Shown piece by piece: positions 63,330 through 64,000 of a stretch of DNA of 64,000 nucleotides. The position numbers and the translations under genes are program-made. Below the pieces are notes generated by a model that did no database searches, was not told the DNA's origin, and was given only the letters and a program-made list of their open reading frames with translations. Position 1 is the first letter of the stretch. Each line of letters begins with the position of its first letter. The stretch comes from Palsa-744 sp963734815 (GTDB lineage Bacteria > Actinomycetota > Thermoleophilia > Solirubrobacterales > Solirubrobacteraceae). Where the stretch lies: assembly GCA_963734815.1 (NCBI GenBank), contig CAVTIH010000001.1:806001-870000 (forward strand). The letters are read 5' to 3'.

Positions 63330-64000
63330 GCCAGGACCGTCACTGCGCCGTTCAGACGGGGAGCGAGGTCGGCGATCTCGACCACGTGATCGGGCCCGCG
63401 GAAGACGCCGGCGGGCGTGTGGATCTCGACCAGTGCGGCGTCTGCAAGCGCGTGCAACCGGATGTGGAGGGTGCCGTCGGTGGTCGTGGTGGCGACCTCG
63501 AGCTGGCCGGGGCGCCGCGCGGCGAGGGCGTCGCCCAGCAGCGCGAGGAACAGGCCGAAGGCATCGCGGTCGAGCTCGCCCAGCTCGCCGAGATTGGTAG
63601 GCCGGCCCGTGGCGAGGCGGGCTCGCGCGGCGGCTGTCTGCTCGGCCTGTCGGGCGGCGAGCTCCGCCAGCAGACGGCGGGCGTCCGCGCGATCGGCGAT
63701 GCGGTTGGGGTGGCCGCGGCGCTCGTAGCTGCCGGTGCGCCGCAGCCGTGGGCTGATGTGCAGGGGCGGCGCCTGCCCCCAGGACGTGGACGCCGGCACG
63801 GGCTGCTGCTCGCGCGCGCGGAGCGTCTCGTCGTCGAGGACGAGGTGCCGCGACCCGTACACGCCGAACGCGCTGCGCCACAGCCGGTGCAGGGCGGCCT
63901 CGTCGGGTGCCTCGGCGAACCACAGCGCGAGCGCACGGAAGTCGGCCGAGCGGTCGGAGCGTCCGGAGCGACGCTCGTTGAGCGTCGCCACCACCGCCAG
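63326..64000 (-). CDS. jetA: JetA, DUF2397/TIGR02677 (MukF-like), 5' partial
   Basis: Runs off the right edge; about 225 C-terminal residues of an expected 480-500. SADFRALALWFAEAPDEAAL, HRLWRSAFGVYGSRHL and the C-terminal beta region match TIGR02677, the kleisin-like Wadjet subunit. First gene of the operon. Confidence 0.85.
   Translation of the reverse strand: MAVVATLNERRSGRSDRSADFRALALWFAEAPDEAALHRLWRSAFGVYGSRHLVLDDETLRAREQQPVPASTSWGQAPPLHISPRLRRTGSYERRGHPNRIADRADARRLLAELAARQAEQTAAARARLATGRPTNLGELGELDRDAFGLFLALLGDALAARRPGQLEVATTTTDGTLHIRLHALADAALVEIHTPAGVFRGPDHVVEIADLAPRLNGAVTVLA

Overview
The window is a high-GC chromosomal segment from an actinomycete, most likely of the class Thermoleophilia (Solirubrobacterales-like). 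This rests on the CysO/CysM/Mec cysteine pathway, an Rrf2-led SUF cluster, several very large secreted repeat proteins, actinobacterial-type promoters lying only 7-13 nt before start codons, and frequent GTG starts. Taxonomy is inferred from gene content; there is no rRNA in the window.

Layout. 2-3346: 3' part of a giant secreted repeat protein. 3343-10351: an iron-sulfur assembly (SUF) cluster on the minus strand (rrf2, sufC, sufD, sufS, sufU, sufB, sufT), interrupted by a MazEF-like toxin-antitoxin pair and preceded by an IscR-like dyad. 10351-12536: a SCO1-like lipoprotein without its copper ligands and a divergent amidohydrolase with altered metal ligands. 12600-14075 and 20545-22519: two halves of a thiocarboxylate cysteine pathway (rhodanese-MoeZ and CysO; CysM and Mec), separated by secreted proteins, a glycoside hydrolase and a GMC oxidoreductase. 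22538-43953: housekeeping and metabolic genes (hyuAB, nadB, a GT4 glycosyltransferase, murI, rph, rdgB, pyrF, pfkB, an ABC exporter, a cytochrome c, glnA, a DUF255 protein). 44187-48977: two overlapping secreted S33-family hydrolases and a RidA fusion protein.

49056-56400 is an accessory region that begins at an intact tRNA-His gene. A perfect 44-bp copy of the 3' half of this tRNA lies 1.4 kb away in inverted orientation, next to a decayed tyrosine integrase. Two more integrase relics, an excisionase-like protein, a PIN toxin with its antitoxin, a DUF2442/DUF4160 pair, a PD-(D/E)XK-like protein and fragments of HTH and AAA proteins follow.

56475-64000 is a four-gene minus-strand operon matching a type II Wadjet (JetABCD) anti-plasmid system: TIGR02677-like JetA (cut by the window end), TIGR02678-like JetB, an SMC-like ATPase JetC and a Toprim-bearing JetD. 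All junctions overlap or lie within 43 nt. Placed beside the integrase graveyard it reads as a defence island at a tRNA-His attachment site.

The most unusual structures seen are an interspersed palindromic repeat family (one copy at 34120, three at 44030-44167), the inverted tRNA-His attachment copy, a CysO carrier that ends Gly-Gly-Arg, and three clearly coding genes that lack any ATG/GTG/TTG at the expected start.
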